This document shows positions 16,919-27,596 of a stretch of DNA of 64,000 nt, piece by piece. Source of the stretch: Burkholderia territorii. Lineage in GTDB: Bacteria; Pseudomonadota; Gammaproteobacteria; Burkholderiales; Burkholderiaceae. Position 1 is the first letter of the stretch; each line of letters opens with the position of its first letter. The DNA is taken from assembly GCF_902833055.1 (NCBI RefSeq), contig NZ_CADFEJ010000009.1, forward strand, positions 124,001 to 188,000. The letters are read 5' to 3'. Position numbers and translations under genes: made by a program. The notes under the pieces are model-generated. The model saw only the letters and a list, made by a program, of their open reading frames with translations. It was not told the origin of the DNA and did no database searches.

Positions 16919-18547
16919 ATGGAATACAACCGTCTGTTGCACACCCTGCGTGTTACCGCCATGGCAGGCGTGGCAGCGGCATCGTTCGGCATCGCGGGTT
17001 CTGCATTCGCACAGATCCCGAACAAAACGCTCGTCTACTGCTCAGAAGGCAGCCCGGCGGGTTTCGATTCCGCGCAATTCACGACCGGCGTCGATTTCAC
17101 CGCCGCCACGTTCACCGTCTATAACCGTCTCGTCGAATTCGAGCGCGGCGGCACCAAGGTCGAGCCGGGCCTCGCCGAGAAGTGGGACGTCTCGTCCGAC
17201 GGCAAGGTGTACACGTTCCACTTGCGCCATGGCGTGAAGTTCCACACGACCGACTTCTTCAAGCCGACGCGCGAATTCAACGCGGACGACGTCGTGTTCA
17301 CGTTCGAGCGCATGCTCGATCCGAACCAGGCGTTCCGCAAGGCTTACCCGGTGTCGTTCCCGTACTTCACCGACATGGGCCTCGACAAGCTGATCACGAA
17401 GGTCGAGAAGGTCGATCCGTACACCGTGAAGTTCACGCTGGCCGAACCGAACGCGCCGTTCATCCAGAACATGGCGATGGAATTCGCGTCGATCCTGTCG
17501 GCCGAATACGGCGATCAGCTGATGAAGGCCGGCAAGGCCGCCGACATCAACCAGAAGCCGGTCGGCACGGGCCCGTTCATCTTCCGCAGCTACACGAAGG
17601 ATGCGACGATCCGTTTCGACGGGAATCCTGACTACTGGAAGAAGGGCGAAGTGAAGATCTCGAAGCTGATCTTCTCGATCACGCCCGACCCGGGCGTGCG
17701 CGTGCAGAAGATCAAGCGCAACGAGTGCCAGGTGATGAGCTATCCGCGCCCGGCCGACATCGCGACGCTGAAGGCCGACTCGGGCATCGACATGCCGTCG
17801 CAGCCGGGCTTCAACCTCGGCTACCTCGCGTACAACGTCGAGCACAAGCCGGTCGACAAGCTCGAAGTGCGTCAGGCGCTCGACATGGCGATCAACAAGA
17901 AGGCGATCCTCGAATCCGTCTATCAGGGTGCGGGCCAGGCCGCGAACGCACCGATGCCGCCGACCCAATGGTCGTACGACAAGAACCTGAAGATGGCGCC
18001 GAACGACACCGCGAAGGCGAAGGCGCTGCTCGCGAAGGCCGGCTATCCGAACGGGTTCGACATCACGCTGTGGGCGATGCCGGTGCAGCGCGCATACAAC
18101 CCGAACGCCCGCCTGATGGCCGAGATGATCCAGGCCGACTGGGCGAAGATCGGCGTGAAGGCGAAGATCGTCACGTACGAGTGGGGCGAGTACATCAAGC
18201 GCGCGCATACGGGCGAGCAGGACACGATGCTGATCGGCTGGACGGGCGACAACGGCGACCCCGACAACTGGCTCGGCACGCTGCTCGGCTGCGAGGCGAT
18301 CAAAGGCAACAACTTCTCGCACTGGTGCTACAAGCCGTTCGACGAGCTGATCCAGAAGGGTCGCACGACGACGGGCCAGGACGCGCGCACGAAGATCTAC
18401 ATGCAGGCGCAGCAGATCTTCGCGCAGCAGCTGCCGTTCTCGCCGATCGCGAACTCGACGGTCTACCAGCCGGTACGCAAGAACGTGGTCGACATGCGCA
18501 TCGAGCCGCTCGGCTATGCGCGCTTCGACGGAGTCGGCGTGAAGTAA
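16919..18547 (+). CDS. dppA: Dipeptide ABC transporter, periplasmic substrate-binding protein
   Basis: The 542-residue protein is a family-5 solute-binding protein with a signal peptide (hydrophobic AMAGVAAASFGIAGSAFA, cleavage after AFA). The start of the mature part, KTLVYCSEGSPAGFDSAQF, and later VYNRLVEFERG and HLRHGVKFHTTDFFKPTREFN are very close to E. coli DppA. It binds dipeptides (and in some species heme or delta-aminolevulinate) in the periplasm. It heads the operon dppABCDF; a strong stem-loop 49-83 bases after the stop probably stabilises the dppA part of the message, giving the usual excess of binding protein. Confidence 0.95.
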   Translation: MEYNRLLHTLRVTAMAGVAAASFGIAGSAFAQIPNKTLVYCSEGSPAGFDSAQFTTGVDFTAATFTVYNRLVEFERGGTKVEPGLAEKWDVSSDGKVYTFHLRHGVKFHTTDFFKPTREFNADDVVFTFERMLDPNQAFRKAYPVSFPYFTDMGLDKLITKVEKVDPYTVKFTLAEPNAPFIQNMAMEFASILSAEYGDQLMKAGKAADINQKPVGTGPFIFRSYTKDATIRFDGNPDYWKKGEVKISKLIFSITPDPGVRVQKIKRNECQVMSYPRPADIATLKADSGIDMPSQPGFNLGYLAYNVEHKPVDKLEVRQALDMAINKKAILESVYQGAGQAANAPMPPTQWSYDKNLKMAPNDTAKAKALLAKAGYPNGFDITLWAMPVQRAYNPNARLMAEMIQADWAKIGVKAKIVTYEWGEYIKRAHTGEQDTMLIGWTGDNGDPDNWLGTLLGCEAIKGNNFSHWCYKPFDELIQKGRTTTGQDARTKIYMQAQQIFAQQLPFSPIANSTVYQPVRKNVVDMRIEPLGYARFDGVGVK

Positions 18548-18595
18548 CGCGGCCCGTGTAAGCTGTCGTCATCGAGAAGACCGGCTTGAACTCAT

Positions 18596-18630
18596 CCGGC
18601 GGCGAGGGGCCAAAAGCCCCTCGTCGCCGG
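18596..18630 (+). other. Stem-loop between dppA and dppB
   Basis: A 15-bp stem, CCGGCGGCGAGGGGC against GCCCCTCGTCGCCGG, with one G-T wobble and a CAAAA loop. There is no T-run after it, so it is more likely an mRNA-stabilising or partial attenuating structure than a terminator. Confidence 0.8.
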
Positions 18631-18665
18631 TCGCACATTTCCCACGAGAAAATACGAGACGCATC

Positions 18666-19676
18666 ATGTTCACATTCGTGTTGCGCCGCGTGGGCATGGT
18701 GATTCCGACCTTCATCGGCATCACCATCCTGGCGTTTGCGCTGATTCACCTGATACCGGGCGATCCCATCGAAGTGATGATGGGCGAGCGCGGCGTCGAT
18801 CCCGCGATGCATGCAGAGGCGATGAAACGCCTCGGGCTCGACCAGCCGCTGCCCTTGCAGTACGTCCACTACATCGGCCGGGCGCTGCATGGCGACCTCG
18901 GCACGTCGATCATCACCAACACCAGCGTCGCGGGCGAATTCTTCGCGCGCTTCCCGGCCACCGTCGAGCTGTCGCTCTGCGCGCTCGTGTTCGCGCTCGT
19001 GGTCGGGCTGCCGGCCGGCGTGATCGCGGCGCTGCGGCGCGGCTCGGTCGTCGATCATGGCGTGATGGGCACCGCGCTCACCGGCTATTCGATGCCGATC
19101 TTCTGGTGGGGGCTGATCCTCATCATGGTGTTTTCGTCATACCTCGGCTGGACGCCCGTGTCGGGGCGCATCGCGGTCGAATACGACTTCCCGCATCCTA
19201 CGGGCTTCATGCTGATCGACGCGCTGCTCGCGCCGGACGAAGGCTCATTCAAGTCGGCGCTCAGCCATCTGATCCTGCCGTCCATCGTGCTCGGCACGAT
19301 CCCGCTCGCGGTGATCGCGCGGATGACGCGCTCGTCGATGCTCGAAGTGCTGCGCGAGGACTACATCCGCACCGCCCGCGCGAAGGGGCTGTCGCCCGCG
19401 CGCGTGGTCGTCGTGCATGCGCTGCGCAACGCGCTGATCCCGGTCGTCACCGTGATCGGCCTGCAGATCGGCACGCTGCTTGCTGGCGCCGTGCTGACCG
19501 AGACGCTCTTTTCGTGGCCCGGCGTCGGCAAGTGGCTGATCGATGCGATCGGCCGCCGCGACTATCCGGTCGTCCAGGGCGGCATCCTGCTGATCGCGAC
19601 GCTCGTGATCGTCGTGAACCTGGTCGTCGACCTGCTGTACGGCGTGCTGAATCCGCGCATCCGCCACACGAGGTAA
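18666..19676 (+). CDS. dppB: Dipeptide ABC transporter permease DppB
   Basis: The 336-residue integral membrane protein has six expected helices and begins MFTFVLRRVGMVIPTFIGIT, the usual start of oligopeptide/dipeptide permeases of the first type. The EAA loop that docks onto the ATPases reads LREDYIRTARAKGLSPARVV (about residues 228-247). LFSWPGVGKWLIDAIGRRDYPVVQG near the C-terminus is diagnostic for DppB/OppB. It lies 118 bases behind dppA, and dppC begins four bases after its stop. Confidence 0.95.
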   Translation: MFTFVLRRVGMVIPTFIGITILAFALIHLIPGDPIEVMMGERGVDPAMHAEAMKRLGLDQPLPLQYVHYIGRALHGDLGTSIITNTSVAGEFFARFPATVELSLCALVFALVVGLPAGVIAALRRGSVVDHGVMGTALTGYSMPIFWWGLILIMVFSSYLGWTPVSGRIAVEYDFPHPTGFMLIDALLAPDEGSFKSALSHLILPSIVLGTIPLAVIARMTRSSMLEVLREDYIRTARAKGLSPARVVVVHALRNALIPVVTVIGLQIGTLLAGAVLTETLFSWPGVGKWLIDAIGRRDYPVVQGGILLIATLVIVVNLVVDLLYGVLNPRIRHTR

Positions 19677-19680
19677 TTCC

Positions 19681-20598
19681 ATGAGCAATCTGCAAAACAC
19701 CCTGCCGAGCGAATCCGCGCCGGCCGGCGGCCGTGCGCTCGCGCTGCGCGAGTTCTGGGCCAACTTCTCGCGCAACCGCGGCGCCGTCGGCGCCGGCATC
19801 GTCGTGCTGCTGCTGATCCTGGTCGCGATCCTCGCGCCGCTGATCGCGCCGCACAGCCCGGTCGAGCAATACCGCGACTACGTGAAGATCCCGCCCGCAT
19901 GGCTCGCGGGCGGCAACTGGCAATTCATCCTCGGCACCGACGAAGCGGGCCGCGACATCCTTTCGCGCCTGATGTTCGGCGCGCGCATGTCGTTCTGGAT
20001 CGGCTTCGTGTCGGTCGTGCTCGCGCTGATTCCCGGCATCGTGCTCGGGCTGGTCGCCGCGTTCTTCCAGAAATGGGCCGACACGCCGGTGATGCGCATC
20101 ATGGACGTGCTGCTCGCGCTGCCGTCGCTGCTGCTCGCGGTCGCGGTCGTCGCGATCATCGGCCCGGGCCTCACCAACACGATGTTCGCGATCGCGATCG
20201 TCGCGCTGCCGGCCTACGTGCGTCTCACGCGCGCATCCGCGCTCGGCGAGCTGCAGAAGGAATACGTGACGGCGTCGCGCGTGGCCGGTGCCGGCACGCT
20301 GCGCCTGATGTTCTCGCAGGTGCTGCCGAACTGCACGGCACCGCTGATCGTGCAGGCGACGCTCGGCTTCTCGTCGGCCATCCTCGACGCCGCCGCGCTC
20401 GGCTTCCTCGGCCTCGGCGTGCAGCCGCCGACCGCCGAGTGGGGCGCGATGCTCGCGTCCGCGCGCGACTACATCGACAACGCATGGTGGATCGTGACGA
20501 TGCCCGGCCTGTCGATCCTGATTTCGGTGCTCGCGATCAACCTGCTCGGCGACGGGCTGCGCGACGCGCTCGATCCCAAACTGAAGCGGATGGCCTGA
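19681..20598 (+). CDS. dppC: Dipeptide ABC transporter permease DppC
   Basis: The 305-residue protein is the second membrane subunit. It has the N-terminal OppC_N segment ([23 protein letters not shown]), then [23 protein letters not shown], typical of DppC/OppC, and an EAA loop [39 protein letters not shown] near the C-terminus is also conserved. It is followed after one base by dppD, indicating tight coupling. Confidence 0.95.
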   Translation: MSNLQNTLPSESAPAGGRALALREFWANFSRNRGAVGAGIVVLLLILVAILAPLIAPHSPVEQYRDYVKIPPAWLAGGNWQFILGTDEAGRDILSRLMFGARMSFWIGFVSVVLALIPGIVLGLVAAFFQKWADTPVMRIMDVLLALPSLLLAVAVVAIIGPGLTNTMFAIAIVALPAYVRLTRASALGELQKEYVTASRVAGAGTLRLMFSQVLPNCTAPLIVQATLGFSSAILDAAALGFLGLGVQPPTAEWGAMLASARDYIDNAWWIVTMPGLSILISVLAINLLGDGLRDALDPKLKRMA

Positions 20599-20599
20599 C

Positions 20600-21594
20600 A
20601 TGACCCAGAATCTCCTGACCATCCGCAATCTCGCGGTGAATTTCAACGGCTTGCCCGCCGTCGACCGGATCAACCTGTCGATCGCGCCGGGCGAGGTGGT
20701 GGGCGTCGTCGGCGAATCGGGCTCCGGCAAGAGCGTGACGATGATGGCGCTGATGGGCCTGATCGACGCACCGGGCAAGGTGACGGCCGACGAAGTCACG
20801 TTCAACGGCGTGGATCTGCTGAAGGCGTCGCCGAAGGCGCGCCGCAAGATCGTCGGCAAGGACATCGCGATGGTGTTCCAGGACGCGCTGACGAGCCTGA
20901 ATCCGAGCTACACGGTCGGCTACCAGATCAAGGAAGTGCTGAAGCTGCACGAAGGCCTGCGCGGCGACGCGCTGCACCGGCGCGCGCTCGAGCTGCTCGA
21001 CCAGGTCGGCATTCCCGACGCGAAGAATCGCATCGCCGCGTTCCCGCACCAGATGTCGGGCGGGATGAACCAGCGCGTGATGATCGCGATGGCGGTCGCG
21101 TGCAACCCGAAGCTGCTGATCGCCGACGAGCCGACCACCGCGCTCGACGTGACGATCCAGGCGCAGATCATGGATCTGCTCGTGAAGCTGCAGAAGGAGC
21201 GCGGGATGGCGCTCGTGCTGATCTCGCACGACCTCGCCGTCGTATCGGAAGTCGCGCAGCGCGTCGCGGTGATGTATGCGGGCGAGATCATCGAGACCAA
21301 TCGCGTGCCGGACATCTTCCGTGCGCCGCATCATCCGTACACCGAAGCGCTGCTCGCGGCGATTCCCGAGCACAATCAGGGGGCGCGTCGCCTTGCCGCA
21401 TTGCCGGGCATGGTGCCCGGCCGCGATGATCGCCCGTCCGGGTGCCTGTTCGCGCCGCGCTGCAAGTACGTCGTCGACGATTGCCGCAAGGCACGTCCGG
21501 CGCTCGATACGCTGGTGCCGGCCAACGATGCGATGCGTGCGCGCTGCATCAAGCCGCTCAATGTTTCCAACCTCGACCTGACGGGAGGCGCACG

Positions 21595-21598
<4 letters not shown>
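20600..21598 (+). CDS. dppD: Dipeptide ABC transporter ATP-binding protein DppD
   Basis: The 332-residue ATPase has Walker A GESGSGKS at 39-46, the Q-loop [17 protein letters not shown], the signature [15 protein letters not shown], and Walker [13 protein letters not shown]. The C-terminal oligopeptide-transporter domain carries [15 protein letters not shown], the cysteine-containing end region found in peptide importer ATPases. Together with DppF it drives transport. Its stop overlaps the dppF start (ATGA at 21595-21598). Confidence 0.96.
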
Positions 21599-22603
<1,005 letters not shown>

Positions 22604-22611
<8 letters not shown>

Positions 22612-23749
22612 TGGTTTGGCGGCGCGCGCGTCCGGCGTGCGCCGTTCGGGGGCCGGCCGCGCGCGGATGATGCGCGCGTGCCGCAACGCACGGCGCTGGA
22701 GCGTGCGCACGGTCACGGGCGCGGCGCTGGCCGGCGCGTGCGTCGCGGCCGGCCTCGTCGTTCCCGTCGGGGCCGCGCGTGCCGAAGGGCGTGCGCCGGC
22801 CAGTTCGCCGATCCATACGTCGCAGGTTCCGCCGCCCGGCATGAGCCTGCCGGGCTTCCACGCGCCTTCCGTGTCCAACGGCACGGTCGCGCGCGGCACG
22901 GTTCGCGTGCAGCCCGCGCGCATGCCGTTCTACGTGGCGACCAAGGGCAAGGTCACGCTGTACGTGCTCGGCACGCTGCACACGGGCGACCCGTCCGACT
23001 ATCCGCCCGCCCAGCCGTTCCGGCCGCGCATTCTCGGCGCGCTCGCGGCATCGCCGACGCTCGCGCTCGAGCTGTCGCCCGACGATCTGCTCGAATCGCA
23101 GGACGACGTGTCGAAATACGGCGTGTGCCGCTACCCGTGCCTGCAGCGGCTGCTGCCGGAGTCGCTGTGGCAGCGCCTCGCGGGGCGCCTGCGCGGCAAT
23201 CCGGCCGCGCTCGCGGAAATCCGCCGGATGCGGCCGTGGCTGGCGGCGCTGGTCGTCGAGACCTACGACTCGCTGTCGGCCGGCCTGCAGACCGAGTACG
23301 GCACCGAGGCACAACTGCAGAACGTGTTCCTGAAGAAGAAGGGTGGCCGGGTGATCGGGCTCGAGACGCTGGCCGAGCAGATGCGCGCGTTCACCGGGCT
23401 GACGCTCGCCGAGCAGCGCGAGATGCTCGCGCAGGACATGGTGCAGACGCCCGCGCAGAACGCCGACGACATCAAGGCGCTGCACCGGCTGTGGCAAATT
23501 GGCGACGCCGATGCGATTTTCGCGTGGGCGGTCGCGAAGAGCGAGCGGCTGGCTCGTTCGAAGACGCTGTCGGCGTCGATCGACAACAAGATCCTGTACG
23601 AGCGCAACCGGCGCTTCGTTGCACGGATGACGGCAATCGCCGCGCCGAACCGGCCGGTATTCGTCGCCATCGGCGCGCTGCATCTGGGCGGCCCGCGCGG
23701 CGTGCTCGAATTGTTGCGTCAACAAGGTTACAGCGTCGACGCGAACTGA
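22604..23749 (+). CDS. TraB/GumN family protein, exported
   Basis: The 381-residue protein has a long basic N-terminus followed by a hydrophobic segment (VRTVTGAALAGACVAAGLVV), so it is exported or anchored. The TraB/GumN domain starts with KVTLYVLGTLHTGDPSDYP (the conserved G-x-x-H motif) and ends with RPVFVAIGALHLGGPRGVLELL (the second conserved G-x-x-H), the paired motifs of this putative metal-dependent hydrolase fold. Similarity to Tiki/PrgY proteases suggests peptide hydrolysis, which would fit its place behind a dipeptide importer; this is an inference. The start at 22604 has GGGGGAGG three bases before it and overlaps dppF. Confidence 0.85.
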
Positions 23750-23880
23750 GCGTCGCGGGCGTGCCCGAACCGATCCTCCCCTGTTTGATCGACGCTGCGC
23801 GCGTAGCGTCAAACGCCTGTATGGGCGTGCGATTCGATAAGGAAAACCCTCGATTCGTCAGAAAATAGCGTTTCAAACGA

Positions 23881-23910
23881 TTGACATCCCGTTCGGCCAA
23901 TATCTATTCT
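23881..23910 (+). promoter_or_regulatory. Orphan sigma-70-like promoter
   Basis: A perfect -35 box TTGACA and a -10 box TATTCT (four of six matches) are separated by 18 bp in AT-rich DNA. No protein gene on the plus strand follows before the convergent pxpA gene. Confidence 0.5.
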
Positions 23911-23916
23911 TCGATC

Positions 23917-24274
23917 CACAAGTTGAAAAAATGAAAAGAATAGAAAAAGTTCTACGGGGTAGCAGAAAACAAAGCGCGGGGTGAGCGCGTTGCCGGCACG
24001 TGGTGCACACGTGTCGGCCGCGGAAAGCGTCTGCATGTACGGCGGGGCCAACCATCGTCGGACAACAACAAGGCATGCAGGCCGACTTGCGAATAAGCGA
24101 CGCTCCGTCGTCCAACCGGGGTAAGCAGTAAATCGGGCGGCGGCGGACGTTTTTTAATCCGGAAGGTTTTCCGGTCACCGTCGACAGACGGTTTCGGGGG
24201 GCGAGAATCGACAGACGGCGAAGCCGCAGCGATCGCGCCAACGGAAAAGCGCCACGAGGGCGCTTTTTTCTTTT
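23917..24274 (+). ncRNA. Candidate small RNA (unnamed)
   Basis: The call is an inference from an orphan TTGACA-N18-TATTCT promoter just upstream and an intrinsic terminator at the end, with no gene between. The transcript would be about 350 nt. It would contain an 11-base direct repeat and several short hairpins. A possible 17-codon ORF begins at 23931 (MKRIEKVLRG...), but it lacks a ribosome binding site. It could instead be the 3' end region of the TraB/GumN message. Confidence 0.3.
24248..24273. terminator. Intrinsic terminator, probably bidirectional
   Basis: AGCGCC/GGCGCT stem with an ACGAG loop is flanked by TTTTTTCTTTT on the right and AAAA on the left. On the plus strand the T-run is excellent; on the minus strand four T residues follow the stem, so it can also serve pxpA, whose stop lies about 55 bases away. 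Confidence 0.8.
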
Positions 24275-24326
24275 GTGCGGCGATATTCTTCGAGCGGCAG
24301 CGCGGCGTGCTCGCCGAGACGACGCG

Positions 24327-25091
24327 TCACGCGTCCTCGCCAGCCTCCAGCGCGCCCGGCGCCACCACATCGATTCCCGCCGCCTCCAGCGCCGCACGAA
24401 TCCTTTTCGCGAACGCCAGCGCATGCGGGCCGTCGCCGTGCAGGCAGACCGTCTGCGCATTGAGCGGCACCCACTCGCCGCTCACCGCCCGCACCTGCCG
24501 CTCCCGCACCATGTCGAGCGTGCGCGCGAGCACCGCTTCCTCGTCGTCGATCAGCGCGCCGGGCTGGCTGCGCGGCACCAGCGAGCCGTCCGCGCGATAG
24601 CCGCGATCGGCGAACACTTCCTCCACCGCGGCGAGCCCCGCGTGCCGCGCGGCCGCGACGAACACGCTGTTCGCGAGCCCGAACACGGCAAGCGACGGAT
24701 CGAAGTCGTGGATCGCGGACACCACCGCGTCGGCGATCATCGGGTCGCGCGCGGCCTGGTTGTACAGCGCGCCGTGCGGCTTCACGTGCGCGATGCGGCC
24801 GCCCTCGGCCTGCGCGATCGCCGACAGCGCGCCGAGCTGGTACAGCACGCCCGCATAGATGTCGCTCGCCGGCAACTGCATTTCCTTGCGACCGAAATTC
24901 TCCGGGTCGTGAAAGCTCGGATGCGCGCCGATCGACACGCCCTTCTGCACGGCCCAGCGCACGCAGTCGCGCATCGCGTTGGCGCCGCCTGCATGCCAGC
25001 CGCACGCGATGTTCGCCGACGTGACGAGGTCGAGCAGCGCCTCGTCCGATCCGCATCCTTCGCCGAGATCGGCATTCAGATCGATTTCCAT
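24327..25091 (-). CDS. pxpA: 5-oxoprolinase subunit PxpA (LamB/YcsF family)
   Basis: The 254-residue protein begins [14 protein letters not shown], the family hallmark, and continues with [18 protein letters not shown] and [21 protein letters not shown], which hold the conserved His/Asp residues. With PxpB and PxpC it forms the ATP-dependent 5-oxoprolinase that opens 5-oxoproline to glutamate. It is the last gene of the operon pxpB-pxpC-pxpA on the minus strand, 55 bases behind pxpC. The ORF extends upstream to 25226, but only the Met at 25091 gives the conserved N-terminus. Confidence 0.96.
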   Translation of the reverse strand: MEIDLNADLGEGCGSDEALLDLVTSANIACGWHAGGANAMRDCVRWAVQKGVSIGAHPSFHDPENFGRKEMQLPASDIYAGVLYQLGALSAIAQAEGGRIAHVKPHGALYNQAARDPMIADAVVSAIHDFDPSLAVFGLANSVFVAAARHAGLAAVEEVFADRGYRADGSLVPRSQPGALIDDEEAVLARTLDMVRERQVRAVSGEWVPLNAQTVCLHGDGPHALAFAKRIRAALEAAGIDVVAPGALEAGEDA

Positions 25092-25146
25092 GATGTTCCT
25101 CGTCCACTGATGGCGTGGCGCGTCCTTCGTCCTGCTTCCGCCATTG

Positions 25147-26214
25147 TCACGCCGCGCGCGATTGCGCGCGGCGGCGGGTCTCCTCGCGCATCTCGATCGC
25201 AACGTCGATCTGCCGCAGATAGGCACGTTCAGCGCTCAGGGCGGCGCGCGCGGCATCGGGTGTCGTGCGCACGAAGCGGATCGGCAGATTGAGCCGCGCC
25301 TGCGCGAGTTTCCAGAGATCCGCGCGGATCACCGTGCCGATCTTCGGGTAGCCGCCGGTGGTCTGCGCATCGTGCATCAGCACGATCGGCTGGCCGTTCG
25401 GCGGCACCTGGATCGTGCCGGGCAGCACCGCGTGCGACAGCAGCTCGACCGGCCGCTCGCGCACCAGCTCGGCGCCGGCGAGCCGATAGCCCATCCGGTT
25501 GCTGTTCGCGGTGACGAGCCATTCCTCGTCCCAGAACGCCTGCTGGGCGTCGGCCGCGAACGACGCGTAGTCGGGGCCCGGCAGCACGCGCACGGGCATC
25601 GCCCACGGCGCATGCGCGGGCCGGTGGCGGCGCGGCGGCTCGTCGACGCGCACGAACGCGCACCACGCGGGCGCCTTCACGCCGAATTCGGGCGCATCGG
25701 CCGCGAGGCAGCCGGCGCCGGCCGGCGGCACACCGACCGGAAGCCGATCGCCGTCGCGCAGCGCGCGGCCGCCGAGCCCGCCGAAGCGCGACGCGAGATC
25801 GGTGCTGCGCGAGCCGAGCATCGGCAGCACGTCGATGCCGCCCGCGATGCACAGGTAGCCGCGCATCCCGCGCTTCGCGGCCGGCAGCACGAGCGTCTGC
25901 CCGGCGTCGACCGGCAGGCTCCACCACGAATACACGGGCTTGCCGTCGAGCGTCGCGCCGAACTCGGTGCCGGTGATCGCGATGCGCGTCGCGCGCGTGA
26001 AGCGGAACGCGGCCGGGCCGATCGTGATTTCGACCGCCGCCGCGTCGGGGCGGTTGCCGACCAGCCGGTTGCCGACTTCGAGCGCGAGGCCGTCGAGCGC
26101 GCCGCCCTGCGCGACGCCGAGATGGCGCATGCCGCGGCGGCCGAGATCCTGCACGGTCGACAGCGGGCCGGCGCGGACGACCTCGATCGTGCCCGGTGCT
26201 GAGTTCTGGGTCAT
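25147..26214 (-). CDS. pxpC: 5-oxoprolinase subunit PxpC (KipA-type, biotin-dependent carboxylase fold)
   Basis: The 355-residue protein starts with [20 protein letters not shown], then [20 protein letters not shown], the conserved opening of the AHS2/KipA domain. [20 protein letters not shown] and the C-terminal [20 protein letters not shown], which form the active-site region, are intact. It acts with PxpA and PxpB in 5-oxoproline hydrolysis. It overlaps the pxpB stop by four bases (ATGA read on the minus strand), indicating coupled translation. The C-terminus is a basic, Arg-rich tail. Confidence 0.95.
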   Translation of the reverse strand: MTQNSAPGTIEVVRAGPLSTVQDLGRRGMRHLGVAQGGALDGLALEVGNRLVGNRPDAAAVEITIGPAAFRFTRATRIAITGTEFGATLDGKPVYSWWSLPVDAGQTLVLPAAKRGMRGYLCIAGGIDVLPMLGSRSTDLASRFGGLGGRALRDGDRLPVGVPPAGAGCLAADAPEFGVKAPAWCAFVRVDEPPRRHRPAHAPWAMPVRVLPGPDYASFAADAQQAFWDEEWLVTANSNRMGYRLAGAELVRERPVELLSHAVLPGTIQVPPNGQPIVLMHDAQTTGGYPKIGTVIRADLWKLAQARLNLPIRFVRTTPDAARAALSAERAYLRQIDVAIEMREETRRRAQSRAA

Positions 26215-26867
26215 GTCGCGTCGACTCCGGCAATGGTGAAGCGCACGCGGTCGCCGGGCAGCAGCAGCGTCGGCTGCGGGCGCGCCGGGTCGAACAGCAC
26301 GTGCGACGTGCGGCCGATCAGCTGCCAGCCGCCGGGCGACGTGGCCGGGTAGATGCCCGTCTGCGCGCCGCCGATGCCGACCGAGCCGGCCGGCACTTCG
26401 AGCCGCGGCGCCGCGCGGCGCGGCGTGTGCAGCGACGCATCGAGGCCGCCGAGATACGCGAAGCCCGGCTGGAAGCCGATGAAGAACACGACGTATTCGC
26501 CGGCGGCGTGCCGCGCGACGACTTCGTCGGCCGACAGCCCGGTATGCGCGGCGACGGCCGCGAGGTCGGGGCCGGCAGCGCCGCCGTATTGGACCGGAAT
26601 CTCGATCTCGCGGCCGTCCGCGTGCTCGACGTCGGCGGTTTCCCACGCGTCGCGCAGCGCCGGCGTGAGCGACTCGGCCGTCGCGGCGAGCGCATCGAAT
26701 ACGATCGTCAGATTGTTCATGCCCGGCACGACGTCGATCACGTCGGGCCACGCGCGCGCGGCCTCGGCGACGGCCCAGACGCGGCGCTGGCAATCGAGCG
26801 TGGCGGGCGGCGGCACCTCGCAGACGAGGGCGGCATCGCCGAGCGGATAAATGCGGGGTTGCGTCAT
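26211..26867 (-). CDS. pxpB: 5-oxoprolinase subunit PxpB (KipI-type)
   Basis: The 218-residue protein carries the AHS1 domain: IYPLGDAALVCEV at the start, DVVPGMNNLTIVFD near residue 45, and the highly conserved FFIGFQPGFAYLGGLD followed by RLEVPAGSVGIGGAQTGIYP and SPGGWQLIGRT. It is the first gene of the pxpBCA operon. Its promoter must lie in the 148-base divergent region shared with a winged-helix regulator, where a palindrome at 26905-26925 is the best operator candidate. Confidence 0.95.
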   Translation of the reverse strand: MTQPRIYPLGDAALVCEVPPPATLDCQRRVWAVAEAARAWPDVIDVVPGMNNLTIVFDALAATAESLTPALRDAWETADVEHADGREIEIPVQYGGAAGPDLAAVAAHTGLSADEVVARHAAGEYVVFFIGFQPGFAYLGGLDASLHTPRRAAPRLEVPAGSVGIGGAQTGIYPATSPGGWQLIGRTSHVLFDPARPQPTLLLPGDRVRFTIAGVDAT

Positions 26868-26904
26868 CGGACTGGCACGGTTCGGACGGCAATGTTAGCG
26901 CACA

Positions 26905-26925
26905 TTGTCAATAAAATATCGACAA
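26905..26925. promoter_or_regulatory. Palindromic operator candidate between pxpB and the regulator gene
   Basis: Nine-base arms TTGTCAATA and TATCGACAA around a central AAA are inverted repeats with eight of nine pairs. The site lies 38 bases before the pxpB start and about 90 bases before the regulator start, so it could control both. TTGTC/GACAA half-sites are common for winged-helix regulators. Confidence 0.55.
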
Positions 26926-27015
26926 CTTCCCAATAAGCGTTTTCGCCTAGCCCGTATGGCCGGGCTTCTGGCGTACACTCGGCACACCCTGTCATCCGGC
27001 TTGCGCCGCCTTTCC

Positions 27016-27528
27016 ATGAAGCGTCCTGCGACCAAGATCGTGTCATCCGAACACCTCGTTTCCGATTCGAGCGCGGAGCTGTCGGAACTCGAATACGGGC
27101 TCATCATGGCCGGCAACGCATTCAACCGATGGATGGTGCGCTGCATGTCGGCCGCCGGCGCGAAGGACATGACGGCGGTCGAGGTGTCGCTGCTGCACCA
27201 CGTCAGCCATCGCGAACGCAAGAAGAAGCTCGCCGACATCTGCTTCGTGCTCAATATCGAGGATACGCACGTCGCCACCTATGCGCTGAAAAAACTGATC
27301 GCGCGCGGCTACGTGAAGAGCGAGAAGAGCGGCAAGGAAGTGTTCTTCTTCGCGACCGAGGCGGGCCGCGAGCTCTGCCTGAAGTATCGGGAGGTGCGCG
27401 AGCATTGCCTGATCGAGACGCTCAAGGACAGCGGCCTCACCAACGAGCAGATCGGCGACGCGGCGCAGCTGCTGCGCCACGCCTCGGGCCTCTACGACAC
27501 GGCCGCGCGCGCGGCGGCGTCGCTGTAA
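27016..27528 (+). CDS. Winged-helix (MarR-like) transcriptional regulator
   Basis: The 170-residue protein has a MarR-like winged-helix fold: EYGLIMAGNAFNRWMVRCM (dimerisation helix), MTAVEVSLLHHVSHRERKKKLADICFVLN, then the recognition segment EDTHVATYALKKLIARGYVKSE and a wing KSGKEVFFFATEAG. It matches the winged-helix DNA-binding group found near catabolic genes in Burkholderiales. It is divergent from pxpBCA and probably controls that operon. The start at 27016 was chosen because an upstream TTG at 26905 lies inside the palindrome and adds 37 residues with no conserved look; a longer protein cannot be excluded. Confidence 0.82.
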   Translation: MKRPATKIVSSEHLVSDSSAELSELEYGLIMAGNAFNRWMVRCMSAAGAKDMTAVEVSLLHHVSHRERKKKLADICFVLNIEDTHVATYALKKLIARGYVKSEKSGKEVFFFATEAGRELCLKYREVREHCLIETLKDSGLTNEQIGDAAQLLRHASGLYDTAARAAASL

Positions 27529-27596
27529 ACGATTGCGGACGGGACGACGAACGCGGTGACGCGCGGCATGCCGCTCGAGCGACGTCGCGCGCCGCG

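Larger units (their letters stand above)
23750..24326. other. AT-rich gene-free island with promoter and terminator
   Basis: These 577 bases between the convergent TraB/GumN and pxpA genes contain no credible protein gene. The stretch 23820-23980 is strikingly AT-rich for this genome. It contains a consensus-like promoter (23881-23910) and an intrinsic terminator (24248-24269) in the same direction, with an 11-bp direct repeat TCGACAGACGG (24181-24191 and 24208-24218) and a small CCGGAA-GGT-TTCCGG-like hairpin near 24160-24176 between. See the separate ncRNA candidate. Confidence 0.65.

Noticed and set aside
23809..24051. An 80-codon minus-strand ORF in the AT-rich island
   Set aside because: No ribosome binding site, no family similarity, and a composition that reflects the AT-rich DNA; a non-coding element fits better.
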